From assembly GCF_900609065.1 (NCBI RefSeq), contig NZ_UXAU01000009.1:248001-312000 (forward strand): a stretch of 64,000 bases of DNA, given 5' to 3'. Positions 34,394-43,067 of this stretch are shown here, piece after piece (position 1 is the first letter of the stretch; every line of letters begins with the position of its first letter). The translations under genes and the position numbers were made by a program. Under the pieces are notes generated by a model. It worked only from the letters and a program-made list of their open reading frames with translations, was not told the DNA's origin and ran no database searches. Origin of the DNA: Arthrobacter ulcerisalmonis. GTDB lineage: Bacteria > Actinomycetota > Actinomycetes > Actinomycetales > Micrococcaceae.

Positions 34394-35149
34394 TCACGAG
34401 GCCAGAAGTCCGCCTTCGACGGCGAGCAGATGCCCATTGACGTAGCCTGCGTCCTTCGAAGCCAGGAAAGACACCGCGGCCGCGATGTCCTCGGCATCGC
34501 CTAGCCGCCCCAATGGGTTGGACTTACGGCGCAGCTCGTAACCATCCTCATCAACCACCGACCTGGCACCCTCCGTTGGAACGGCGCCCGGGATAATTCC
34601 GTTGACCCTCACCCCTTGCCTGCCCAGTTCCCCTGACGCCTGTCTCGTAAACGACGACACTGCCCCTTTAACCGCTGAATACACGGCGCTGCCCGGGACT
34701 CCACGGACTGAGGCCGGCGAGGACATATTGATAACAGTCCCGGTACCATCTTTGGGCATGTGAGGGAACGCGGCCTGCGTGGTCCAAATCAGTGCCTTGA
34801 AGCCAACATCGACCATCCTGTCGACTGAATCCTCCGTGATCTCAAGAATCGGGTCATAACGGATCCACATGGCGTTGTTGACCAACACATCGATCCGGCC
34901 CAGTCCGTCAGCGATCTCATTAAATATTCCGCGGACAGCATCCCGGTCGGTAACGTCCAATGCGACAGCCGCTGCGCTGCCCCCGCTCGCCACGATCGCC
35001 TCAGCGACGCTCTGGGCGTTGGCATGGTCAAGGTCGGCGACGATAACATACAGGCCGTCCTGCGCCAGCCTGGCGCAGATTGCCGCGCCGATCCCGCGCC
35101 CGCCGCCCGTAACGACTGCGACCCTCTTCTGTGTCTTCTGTTCCTGCAC
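34394..35149 (-). CDS. SDR-family oxidoreductase
   Basis: A 251-residue classical SDR. The start is GTG 35149 with AAGGAG ahead. Motifs: TGGGRGIG (14-21), NNAM (91-94), Ser143/144 and Tyr157-x3-Lys161 (YSAVK), ending YVNGHLLAVEGGLLAS. It is the first gene of the six-gene minus-strand operon and is divergent from the cytochrome P450 gene 180 bases away, with a presumed GntR site in between. Substrate unknown. Confidence 0.85.
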   Translation of the reverse strand: MQEQKTQKRVAVVTGGGRGIGAAICARLAQDGLYVIVADLDHANAQSVAEAIVASGGSAAAVALDVTDRDAVRGIFNEIADGLGRIDVLVNNAMWIRYDPILEITEDSVDRMVDVGFKALIWTTQAAFPHMPKDGTGTVINMSSPASVRGVPGSAVYSAVKGAVSSFTRQASGELGRQGVRVNGIIPGAVPTEGARSVVDEDGYELRRKSNPLGRLGDAEDIAAAVSFLASKDAGYVNGHLLAVEGGLLAS

Positions 35150-35198
35150 AGCGTCTCCTTTGACGATCGATAAGTTGAGAACAGCATACTGCTTATAG

Positions 35199-35209
35199 CT
35201 ATCCGACAG
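35199..35209 (-). promoter_or_regulatory. presumed GntR operator in the SDR/P450 divergent promoter
   Basis: CTATCCGACAG on the plus strand reads CTGTCGGATAG on the minus strand, the same core as at 18764 and 28456. A looser second copy, CTGTCTGAAAG, lies at 35252-35262. Both sit between the starts of the SDR operon (35149) and the P450 gene (35330). Confidence 0.55.
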
Positions 35210-35329
35210 CTACAGAGGAACTATAGACATAGCAAAAATTCGTTATGTAAGCTGTCTGAAAGCACAACTCAAGGGCCGACGCTGCCATGTCCTCTTGGGA
35301 TGCCCACAACAAGAGAGCAGGGAAGCCAG

Positions 35330-36514
35330 ATGACACAGAGCCTTTCGGAACTGCCGTGGATCGCCGCGGACACCACCGATCTCGATGAGCTACAGCAGGC
35401 ACGCGAGCAGAATTGGGTGGCCCAGAGCAGCCGCGGCCTTGAGGTCCTGACCTACGAACAGGGCTTCGAGGTACTGGAACACCCCGAGCTCGAGAAGGGT
35501 CCTTCCTTTCGCCGGCGACTGGACGACGTGGGCATAGTGGATGGTGAGATCCGCGATCTGTGGAACCTGATGCTCGTTAACAACGAAGGCGAATACCGCA
35601 AAAAGCTCCGGGTACCCCTCGCGAGCCTTTTCCGGCCCGCCCAAGTTGCGAAGCTCCGGGTGCACGTGCGGACGGTAGTTAATGAAATCCTCGACGAGAT
35701 TGGCGACACTGGATCGGTCGATCTCATGCAAGAACTGTGCTGGCGGGTTCCACCGATGATGTACTGCCACCTGGTGTCGGCGCCCGTTGAGCTGGCACCG
35801 ACCGTCGCGAGGCTCTCGGACAGCATTCTTGCTCCGATCCTGACAGCCGACCCAACCCGCCGCCAGGAGTCGGTGGACGCGTTCCTGGAGGGGTGGGAGT
35901 TCGTCCGTGACCACATCGAGGCGCGCCGGCAGAATATCGGCGATGACTTTACTTCCGTAATGATCAAACAACAGATTGAGGGTTTGCTGACGGAGGATCA
36001 GCTCATGGCAGAAGGCATGAGTATCCTTCAGGCCAGCGTGGACAACACCGTCCATCAGATGGGGAACACCTTCGGGACGCTTCTGCAGGAGCCCTCGCGA
36101 TGGCAGCAGCTGCTGGACAACCCGGACGCCTCCACACCCATCATCGAAGAAGTGATCAGGTTGCGTCCTCGCTTTGGCACGATCTTTAGGTACGCGCCTC
36201 ATGAGATCACCGTGGATGATCAGGTCATCCCAGCCGACTCCTTTGTGTATGTCTCCGTGCGTTCGGCCCAACGCGATGCCCGGGTGTTCAGCGATCCCAA
36301 CACATACAACATCGACCGGCCGGCCAAACGCCCGCTCATGTTCGGCGCTGGCCCGTACAACTGTTTAGGACAGAATCTGGCCCGGATGGAAATTGAGGAA
36401 GCGCTGAAGGCCGTCGCCGAGCGCTTCCCCAAGATTCGCCTCACTGAAGAGTGGACGTGCCACGACACCAATGCCGTTACCGAGACGGCGAATCTGAAGG
36501 TCAGCCTGGTCTGA
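35330..36514 (+). CDS. cytochrome P450
   Basis: A 394-residue soluble bacterial P450 from ATG 35330 (GGGAAG ahead). The K-helix E-x-x-R is Glu274-VI-Arg277 and the heme loop is FGAGPYNCLGQNLARME with Cys345. In the I-helix, ASVDNT (235-240) keeps the acid (Asp238) but has Asn239 where most P450s have the proton-relay Thr; P450cin is a known case with Asn. No ferredoxin gene is adjacent; one of the two PDR-type reductases in the island could be the electron donor. O-dealkylation or hydroxylation of the aromatic substrate is plausible. Confidence 0.9.
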   Translation: MTQSLSELPWIAADTTDLDELQQAREQNWVAQSSRGLEVLTYEQGFEVLEHPELEKGPSFRRRLDDVGIVDGEIRDLWNLMLVNNEGEYRKKLRVPLASLFRPAQVAKLRVHVRTVVNEILDEIGDTGSVDLMQELCWRVPPMMYCHLVSAPVELAPTVARLSDSILAPILTADPTRRQESVDAFLEGWEFVRDHIEARRQNIGDDFTSVMIKQQIEGLLTEDQLMAEGMSILQASVDNTVHQMGNTFGTLLQEPSRWQQLLDNPDASTPIIEEVIRLRPRFGTIFRYAPHEITVDDQVIPADSFVYVSVRSAQRDARVFSDPNTYNIDRPAKRPLMFGAGPYNCLGQNLARMEIEEALKAVAERFPKIRLTEEWTCHDTNAVTETANLKVSLV

Positions 36515-37090
36515 CTCTGAAACCCCTAGCCCGGCTCCCGGGAGCAGAACTGTGAACCTCCCGGAGGCCGGGCACGCCAACTTGCCTGGCCGAGAAGAAA
36601 GACCTTGGCGCTGTACTGAAGTCTTCCTTCTAGGCCAGCGGCATTTTCTTGTTCCTTCCGGTCCCGTCTCTGTTCGTGCAGGCCGGAGGAAAACACTCGG
36701 CCAGGATTTCCTCGGGCGGCCCTTTTAGCGGCTGGCCCAACTTTGAGTCAGCTGAGTGACCTTCGAGTGGCTTTATCCGTGATGGTCAGGAACAGTCAGC
36801 TGTTTGGAGGCCAAGTATGACCACCTAAAGGCGGCTTTTCTTTTTAGCCTGGAGAGACGGTTTGGACCATCATTGACATCTGTTCCGAATGCGCTATTGC
36901 TCAGCCGAAAGAACCCGGCCAAGGTGTGCGGCCCACAAGGGCAGAAACCTTTTGCAGGGGACTGAGAGTTCCTAGGTGCACGGGTGAGGGTCGTGGACAG
37001 CGCCCGCCACAGTTCACCCTGCAGCTGTTACCCCATCCCAAGCCTTCCCCCTCAGGGGTGGGTTCTGGCAGTAAAGCGCCGGCATGGACG
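36515..37090. other. intergenic region between convergent P450 and ABC genes
   Basis: No coding frame is supported. A GC-rich hairpin-prone stretch (GGCTCCCGGGAGC, about 36533-36545) follows the P450 stop closely and may end its transcript. A GGCGGCTTTTCTTTTT run near 36830-36845 looks like the tail of a terminator but its stem is weak. Confidence 0.35.
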
Positions 37091-37807
37091 TTACAAATCG
37101 TTGGTTCCGAAGTATGCGTCCTTGACCACCGTTGAGGATTCCAACTCGCCTTTGGTCCCTACGAATGCGACCCGCCCGCGTTCAATGACGCACCCTCGAG
37201 TAAGGAGGGGGAACGCCTCGATAGCGTTCTGCTCCACCAGGATCATGGTCAGGTTCCCCTGCTGGTGGAGTTCAGCCAGCAAGTCGAAGATGCGCTGGAC
37301 TACGACAGGGGCGAGCCCGAGTGAGGGTTCGTCAAGAAGCAACAGGCGCGGTTCGGACATGAGGGCCCGGCCGAAAGCCACCATCTGTTGCTGTCCGCCG
37401 CTCATACTGCCGGTGGGCTGGTTCAGGCGGGTTGCCAGTTCGGGGAACGTCTCCAATATCCGTGCAAGGTTACGTTGCTGCCAGGAATCGCCGCGTTTGT
37501 AGGCCCCCATTAGCAGGCTGTCCAGCACCGTGAGGCTCGAGAACATACGCCGGCCCTCCGGAACGACCGCAATTCCCAGACCCGTACGCGCGTGAGCGGG
37601 TTCGGTAAGCAGGTCCTTGCCCAGATAGGTGATCCGTCCGGTCACCGTCGGCGGATGTAAGCCGGCTATTGCCCGGATGATGGTGGATTTTCCGGCGCCG
37701 TTGGCCCCGAGAATCCCGAAGAAGTCACCCTCTTCAATGTTGAACGTGACCTCATCGAGAACGGAGCTGTCTCCGTATGAGGCGGAAAGATTTTCAATTT
37801 TGAGCAT
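37091..37807 (-). CDS. livF: branched-chain-type ABC transporter ATP-binding protein LivF
   Basis: A 238-residue ABC ATPase from ATG 37807. Walker A GANGAGKST (34-42), signature SMSGGQQQ (134-141), Walker B LLLLDE (155-160) and LVEQN follow in normal order; PEGRRMF (83-89) is a LivF hallmark. Last gene of the livKHMGF-type operon, 2 bases after livG. It powers import of the ligand held by the periplasmic-type lipoprotein encoded at 40580. In a catabolic island the ligand is more probably an aromatic or dicarboxylic acid than an amino acid. Confidence 0.9.
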   Translation of the reverse strand: MLKIENLSASYGDSSVLDEVTFNIEEGDFFGILGANGAGKSTIIRAIAGLHPPTVTGRITYLGKDLLTEPAHARTGLGIAVVPEGRRMFSSLTVLDSLLMGAYKRGDSWQQRNLARILETFPELATRLNQPTGSMSGGQQQMVAFGRALMSEPRLLLLDEPSLGLAPVVVQRIFDLLAELHQQGNLTMILVEQNAIEAFPLLTRGCVIERGRVAFVGTKGELESSTVVKDAYFGTNDL

Positions 37808-37809
37808 TT

Positions 37810-38574
37810 TCAGTTCCGATCTGTATTCGCGCGCCCCAGCCAGGCAGCGGCCACGTCGTCCCGGCTCAGGACATCTGAGGGCTGGCCCTCGGCGATGAGC
37901 TGTCCGTGGTGAAGAACGACCAGCCGGTCGCACAGGCTGCGTACGACGTGGAGTACATGTTCCACGAGCATTACAGACACGCCTTGGCCCGGAAGATCCC
38001 TAATGGACTCAATCAGGGCATTTGTCTCATCGATTGTGAGCCCGTTCATCATCTCATCAAGCAGGAGCAGCTTGGGCTGGGAGGCCAGTGCGCGGGCTAT
38101 TTCGACGCGTTTGCGTCCCGCCAAGGCCAGAGTTGATACCGAAGCGTTGCGCTCGTCCGAGAAGCCGCTGAGATCCAGCGCGTCCTTCGCTATCCGGCGG
38201 GCCTGCGCAGGAGATCTCTCATGGGCGCTGGCTGCGACCATGACATTCTCTTCGGCCGTCATCGAACTGAACAACCGTACTTTCTGAAAGGTCCGGGCGA
38301 CGCCCAGGCGGGACATCTCATGAGCCCGCCGGCCGCCGACTGGATGCCCGTTGAGCCGGATCGTTCCTTGCTTTAACGGAACGGCTCCGGCGATCGCGCC
38401 GAACATTGTGCTTTTGCCCGCACCGTTAGGTCCGACCAGGCCGACGATGTCCCCTTCGTCTACAGAAAAGGACACATCATTGACGGCAAGAACGCCGCCG
38501 AACGCCACCGTGGCGCCCTGTACATCAAGAAGCCTCTTTGAGGGCATTTGCCCGCGGACCCGAGATTCGTTCAC
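37810..38574 (-). CDS. livG: branched-chain-type ABC transporter ATP-binding protein LivG
   Basis: A 254-residue ABC ATPase. Walker A is GPNGAGKST (48-56); Walker B LLLLDE follows at 169-174. The signature loop is STLALAGRKR (147-156), not LSGGQ; this altered C-loop is common in LivG-like subunits, so it does not imply loss of function. The GTG start at 38574 overlaps the livM stop by four bases; ATG 38547 is an alternative. Pairs with LivF on the two permease subunits. Confidence 0.9.
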   Translation of the reverse strand: MNESRVRGQMPSKRLLDVQGATVAFGGVLAVNDVSFSVDEGDIVGLVGPNGAGKSTMFGAIAGAVPLKQGTIRLNGHPVGGRRAHEMSRLGVARTFQKVRLFSSMTAEENVMVAASAHERSPAQARRIAKDALDLSGFSDERNASVSTLALAGRKRVEIARALASQPKLLLLDEMMNGLTIDETNALIESIRDLPGQGVSVMLVEHVLHVVRSLCDRLVVLHHGQLIAEGQPSDVLSRDDVAAAWLGRANTDRN

Positions 38575-39638
38575 GACCGGCTCCCTACAGGATCATCATT
38601 TTTGTTAGCTGTGATTTCTTCAGGTGAAGTTGGGGGTCGGTTACCCCGGGGCGGACGAATCAGCTGCCAGATCCAAAAGCCCAGACGTTTGAACAGGTGG
38701 ATGAGCCCTCGCGGTTCAATCAGCATTACAGCCACGACGATGGCCGCGTAGACCATCCCCGAAAGGCCGGCAGGACCGGATGCAAAAGTGGAGGATAAGA
38801 TCTGCTGCACCGGAATCAGCACTGCTGCGCCGATCACGGGCCCAAGAACAGTACCTCGGCCGCCTGTCAGCGCGACCAGTCCTATCATGAAGGCGGTACC
38901 CGCCCCGAACGCTGTCAAAGGGTCGATGAAACGAAGGTACTGGAGCATCAGGCTCCCGGCGACGCTCGTGATCGCGGCGCTGATCATCAGACCGAAGAGC
39001 CTCGTCCGGGTCACGTTGACCCCGGCAGCCCGAGCGGCGTCAGGATCGTCTCGGGAAGCCCGCAGAAACAGTCCCAGCCGGCTCCGGGCGACCAAGCTGA
39101 CCACCAGGGTTGCCGCCGCCAGAAAAACGACCAAAACAAAAAACAGGGTTAGCCGGGAATCAAACTGGAACATACCAGGGGAATTCCTCAGGAACGGTAT
39201 CGAAATGCCCTGGTCTCCTCCGGTGAACTCACGGTTGTGTGTGGTCAGATCGGCGAACAGTAACGCCAACACAAAGGTGGCGAGGGTGAAATAGACACCT
39301 TTGAGACGCAGGGCGGGAAAGGTCAGAATTGCGCCGGCAGCTGCGGCCACGGCCGCCCCGACAATCATGCCCACCCACGGGCTGATGCCGAAGTGAACGT
39401 TCAGCATCGCGGTGCTGTATGCCCCGATTCCGAAGAAAACGGAATGGCCGAAGGAGAGGAGACCACCATAGCCGCCGATGACATTCCACCCCTGACCGGC
39501 GACCGCCCAAATTATCGCAGCGATCGCCACTACCAGAACGTACTCCTGTTGTATCAGCCAGTACGGAAGGGAGATACCAACCACAAGTACGCCCAGTGAG
39601 GGAAGTGCGGTCTTCCCTGCAGTTTGAAGAAAACTCAT
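38571..39638 (-). CDS. livM: branched-chain-type ABC transporter permease LivM
   Basis: A 355-residue membrane permease with about nine hydrophobic helices and the LivM EAA-like loop region (RASRDDPDAARAAGVNVTRT near residue 210). Its ATG overlaps the livH stop by four bases and its stop overlaps livG. C-terminal 40 residues are polar and proline-rich. It forms the channel with LivH. Confidence 0.9.
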   Translation of the reverse strand: MSFLQTAGKTALPSLGVLVVGISLPYWLIQQEYVLVVAIAAIIWAVAGQGWNVIGGYGGLLSFGHSVFFGIGAYSTAMLNVHFGISPWVGMIVGAAVAAAAGAILTFPALRLKGVYFTLATFVLALLFADLTTHNREFTGGDQGISIPFLRNSPGMFQFDSRLTLFFVLVVFLAAATLVVSLVARSRLGLFLRASRDDPDAARAAGVNVTRTRLFGLMISAAITSVAGSLMLQYLRFIDPLTAFGAGTAFMIGLVALTGGRGTVLGPVIGAAVLIPVQQILSSTFASGPAGLSGMVYAAIVVAVMLIEPRGLIHLFKRLGFWIWQLIRPPRGNRPPTSPEEITANKNDDPVGSRS

Positions 39639-40519
39639 ACCACCACACGCTTTCCGAAGAGCCCATTGGGCCGCAGTAGCAGCACAACAAGGAAGAGGAT
39701 CCAGATTGCCTGGTTCTGGACGTCCAACGCGATGTACGTGCCGGTAGCCTGTTGAACAATGCCAACGCCGATACCGGCAATGAAGGCACCCTTGATGCTT
39801 CCAAGACCGCCCAACACGATGACGACAAAGGCCAGGGCTAGATAGTTGAACCCGCTGGTGGGGTTTATGGTCTGATAGGTGGCCAGAAGCCCGCCGGCCA
39901 GCCCCGCCAGGCCAATACCAATTCCCATGCTGACGGACAAGGATCGCGCTCGATTCACTCCCACCATCACGGCAGCCTCGCCGTCGTCCACGATTGCCCG
40001 AAGTCCTCGCCCGAATTCAGTCTTATTCACGACAAAAGAAAGTATGCCGAAGGACGCAAGCGCCACCAGAAACGCTACGGACTGCGCTTTGGACACAGAG
40101 ACGTTGAAAACGGACCACGTCCCGTCCAGCAGCGTGGATATGCTCCGGTCCGTTGACGTGAAGAGGGCCAGCAGGACGGACTGGATGAAGATACCGACAG
40201 CGGCTGTGATGACGATCTGCGGTAGGTGGGCCTCATCCTCGGTCGCCGCATTGGTATGTGAGCGACGCAGCAGCAGGGTATAGACGAGAACCCCTAGCAG
40301 GCCCACGACAAGAGAGACTACGGGTATCAACAAGAGCCCCCACGACCCGAGCGCGGTAATGGAAACCAACGACAGGAACATTCCTATAGTGATGAAGTCG
40401 GCGTGCGCGAAGTTGGCGATCTTCGAGATTCCGAAACTCAGCGACAGGCCGCTGCTGATCACGCCGTAAAGCCCGCCGACGAGTATTCCCGACACCAGAA
40501 CCTGGATAAGGGTTTGCAT
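39635..40519 (-). CDS. livH: branched-chain-type ABC transporter permease LivH
   Basis: A 294-residue membrane permease. It opens MQTLIQVLVSGILVGGLYGV, the usual LivH first helix, has a long central loop (RRSHTNAATEDEAHLPQIVI) and the conserved GLRAIVDDGEAAVMVGVN cytoplasmic loop that contacts the ATPases. ATG 40519 is preceded by GAAGGAAG. It follows the binding-protein gene by 60 bases. Confidence 0.9.
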   Translation of the reverse strand: MQTLIQVLVSGILVGGLYGVISSGLSLSFGISKIANFAHADFITIGMFLSLVSITALGSWGLLLIPVVSLVVGLLGVLVYTLLLRRSHTNAATEDEAHLPQIVITAAVGIFIQSVLLALFTSTDRSISTLLDGTWSVFNVSVSKAQSVAFLVALASFGILSFVVNKTEFGRGLRAIVDDGEAAVMVGVNRARSLSVSMGIGIGLAGLAGGLLATYQTINPTSGFNYLALAFVVIVLGGLGSIKGAFIAGIGVGIVQQATGTYIALDVQNQAIWILFLVVLLLRPNGLFGKRVVV

Positions 40520-40579
40520 AGATTATCTTCTTCCTTCAATGCAAGAACAGCTGCGACGGGCAGCTGTTCCCGGGACGTC

Positions 40580-41845
40580 CTAACCGAGCGAGAGCTTCGA
40601 GGAAGCGTACTTTTCAGGCCATACCGTCTTCGGAAGCCTGTCCTGCCATTGAGTCAGAAGCGGCACAGCGTGAGGATTCGTCCCATCCTTGCTGAAGGAA
40701 ACCTGGCCGCCGGGCATCGCTGCAGCGGGTCCTTTGGCGACATTCAAAGAGCGAAGTGCTTCGGTGATCTTCTCTGGATCACACGACTTTGATGTCTCCA
40801 GCGCCTCGGCGACGAGGTGAACGTTGACCCACGACTCGCCTGCCTCCATGGGCATGAACGCTTCCGAGTAGGTTTCCCGATACGACTTCGTCGCCGCCTC
40901 AACCCCGTCAAGAGGCAGGTCGTCGTTCCAGGCTGTCACCGCGATGAGACCGTTGACAGTATCACCGAGGTTTTTCGCGAAACTCGGAGCGACGAAGGCC
41001 CCGCCGAAGCCCATGATGGGGGCTGTGACGCCTCTTTCGCGGAGGCCCTTCACGATCAGTACGGCATCCGCCGGGCTGCCACTGGTCAAAATCAGGTCAG
41101 GGTTCTGTGCCGCGACCCGATTCACGATCGGGGAGGCGTCGGAAAGGCCGGCCTGATAGAAGTCAGGCTCCCCAGCCGCTGCTCCTGCGTCGGCGAAAGC
41201 CTTGACGGCAGCCGTAATCTGTCCGACGTTGGCTGTGTCATTTGGCCCCACGCCGACAACCTTTGTGAATTTAACGCCGATGGAGTTTGCGGCTGCGGTA
41301 AGGTAGGCGCTGCTGGCACCGCCCATCTGCGATGACTTGGGCGGCGGTTGGAAGTAGTACTGGTAGTCCCTCGCTGAAAGCTGATCGGACCACGACTGGG
41401 TGACCAGCGGGACACGGGCTCCTTCTGCCACCGTTGAAGCGGAATTCGTTTGTGGGCTGCCCCACGAGCCCACCAGCGCGATCGCGCCCCCATCGATGAG
41501 CTTGGTCGCAGCGCTGCTGGCTTGGGCAGGGTCAGCGCTGCCGGTGTCGCCCTTCGCCAGCTTGATCTTGGTCCCTCCCAAAGCCTTGATGCCGCCGGCA
41601 TCGTTGATTTCCTTTGCTGCGATGTCCATGCCTTGGTAGGCGTTGTTTCCGAACTCAGTGAATGGACCTGAGAAAGGATAAGGCGCTCCGATGGTTACGC
41701 TGTCCCCACACGACGCAGCGGCGTCTGCGGAGGTAGTTCCACTTTGTGAGGCAAGACCTCCGCAGCCGCTCAAAACTAAGGCGCTCGCGCCGGCCACCGC
41801 AGCGGTCCGGGTTGCGCGTGACAGCCTGGAAGGCATCGACGTCAT
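40580..41845 (-). CDS. livK: ABC transporter substrate-binding lipoprotein (LivK type)
   Basis: A 421-residue type-I periplasmic-binding-fold protein from ATG 41845 with AGAGGAA ahead. The signal peptide has an RLSRATR basic start and a lipobox LVLSGC with Cys28, so it is a membrane-anchored lipoprotein. Core segments VTIGAPYPFSGPFTEFGNNA and a later ALVGSWGSPQTNSAST are typical of the family. First gene of the importer operon. A presumed GntR site lies about 115 bases upstream, linking uptake to the catabolic regulon. Ligand unknown. Confidence 0.9.
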   Translation of the reverse strand: MTSMPSRLSRATRTAAVAGASALVLSGCGGLASQSGTTSADAAASCGDSVTIGAPYPFSGPFTEFGNNAYQGMDIAAKEINDAGGIKALGGTKIKLAKGDTGSADPAQASSAATKLIDGGAIALVGSWGSPQTNSASTVAEGARVPLVTQSWSDQLSARDYQYYFQPPPKSSQMGGASSAYLTAAANSIGVKFTKVVGVGPNDTANVGQITAAVKAFADAGAAAGEPDFYQAGLSDASPIVNRVAAQNPDLILTSGSPADAVLIVKGLRERGVTAPIMGFGGAFVAPSFAKNLGDTVNGLIAVTAWNDDLPLDGVEAATKSYRETYSEAFMPMEAGESWVNVHLVAEALETSKSCDPEKITEALRSLNVAKGPAAAMPGGQVSFSKDGTNPHAVPLLTQWQDRLPKTVWPEKYASSKLSLG

Positions 41846-41958
41846 TGGGATTCCTCTCGAAGGTAAGGGCGTTAACTGAATTGTGACCTCGGGCCATCCC
41901 GCGTCCGTCAATGCTTGCGCCCTCGCAAGTTTGTTTTCGAAGCGTAAGCCAAGACCGG

Positions 41959-41968
41959 CTGTCATACA
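41959..41968 (+). promoter_or_regulatory. presumed GntR operator ahead of the importer operon
   Basis: CTGTCATACA contains TGTCATACA, the exact complement of TGTATGACA in the dioxygenase promoter palindrome at 23913-23921. It lies about 115 bases upstream of the binding-protein start and is followed by ATAG, as at other copies. Confidence 0.5.
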
Positions 41969-42071
41969 ATAGCCTTGCTTACAACAGACAAAATAATTCC
42001 TTGTGGACCTCCGGAACCCGGCGACGTCTCATAGGCCAGCAACCAGACGAAGAGTAGGAAATTTGGCAACC

Positions 42072-42731
42072 ATGGCTAAAGCGAAGACTCTCCCGCCCCG
42101 GCTAGACGCCATTCATCTGAACGGGCTAGAGGATGGTGATCCGGGGTCCCTCGGAGCCCATGAGCGCAGCGACGGCGAACGGTTCATCGACGCCGATCTC
42201 ACCGCTCTCGACTTGACCGGCAGCCTCTTCAGTGGATGCGAATTCCTCAGTTGCACAGCGCACGCGACGGATTTCCGGACCGCCTCGTTCATCGAGACAC
42301 GGTTCCATCGACTCAACGCTCCCGTCCTGCAGGCCCCACGGGCCCGCTTCCGGGACGTCATCGTGGAGAACTCAAGAATCGGTTCCGGCGAGCTTTACGA
42401 AGCCCGGCTCGAATCGGTCCACTTCATCAACTGCAAAATCGGATACGTCAACCTCCGAGCAGCGAAACTTACCGATGTCCTCTTTACCAACTGCGATATC
42501 GATGAGCTCGACCTGGCAGCGGCCGAAGCCAGTCGTGTCGCCTTCTCCCATTCCAAAACCCGATCCCTGACGCTCGGCCGAGCCTCCCTGACTCACGTTG
42601 ACCTGAGGGATCTGGAAATCGGCGAACTCGCCGGCCTGGACGGACTCCGAGGCGCGACGCTCAGCCCCCTCCAGTCCATCGAACTGGCCCCCGCCATGGC
42701 TGCGGAGCTGGGGCTGAAGATCGAGCCGTGA
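42072..42731 (+). CDS. pentapeptide-repeat protein
   Basis: A 219-residue protein with a right-handed beta-helix of pentapeptide repeats, A(D/N)LxX style, from about residue 38 to 200 (for example FIDADLTALDLTGSLFSGCE and LRAAKLTDVLFTNCDI). Cysteines recur at the centre position in several coils. Start is ATG 42072, or TTG 42063 which is closer to AGGA. No transmembrane part. Proteins of this fold can mimic DNA and protect gyrase, but most have no known role. It stands alone between the importer and the oxidase and has no evident link to catabolism. Confidence 0.8.
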   Translation: MAKAKTLPPRLDAIHLNGLEDGDPGSLGAHERSDGERFIDADLTALDLTGSLFSGCEFLSCTAHATDFRTASFIETRFHRLNAPVLQAPRARFRDVIVENSRIGSGELYEARLESVHFINCKIGYVNLRAAKLTDVLFTNCDIDELDLAAAEASRVAFSHSKTRSLTLGRASLTHVDLRDLEIGELAGLDGLRGATLSPLQSIELAPAMAAELGLKIEP

Positions 42732-43067
42732 CCCGGTTTACCTTCCCTCTATAGTTTCCGGTGGCTTCGACGACAGCCCGGGTGTCGCCAGCCAGTTGCC
42801 GCAGACGGTACTCAAGAGGCCCTTGGGGCCTCCTCTCGTGCGCCTCGGATGTCGCTGCACTGGCTGCTTTAACACCCTTGACGGCGTAGCTGCCTGACAA
42901 TATGCTGGCTAGCTAGTTGCCGCTTTATCGAAGATGGTTATGAATCAGTTACCGCGAGTGGCTGTCTGGAGAAGCCGGCATTTCAGCATTTTCAACCGCC
43001 CGTGGCACGGGCCGCCATTCCGGTCTGAGCCGGGGCACACAGACGTTGATTGACAAAGGAGTCACCC
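42732..43067. other. intergenic region with hairpin and operator-like site
   Basis: Holds a hairpin GAGGCCC-TTG-GGGCCTC (42816-42832) that could end the pentapeptide transcript, and TGCCTGACAA (42891-42900), which reads TTGTCAGGCA on the other strand, one mismatch from the presumed GntR site. AGGAG precedes the oxidase start at 43068. Confidence 0.4.

Noticed and set aside
38128..38160. LivG without a canonical LSGGQ signature as a sign of a dead transporter
   Set aside because: LivG-like subunits often carry such altered C-loops; Walker A and B are intact and the five-gene operon is complete.
42661..42900. Minus-strand frame with DTRAVVEATGNY, faintly like an IS110-type transposase
   Set aside because: The similarity is one short segment; no catalytic residues, ends or flanking repeats are visible.
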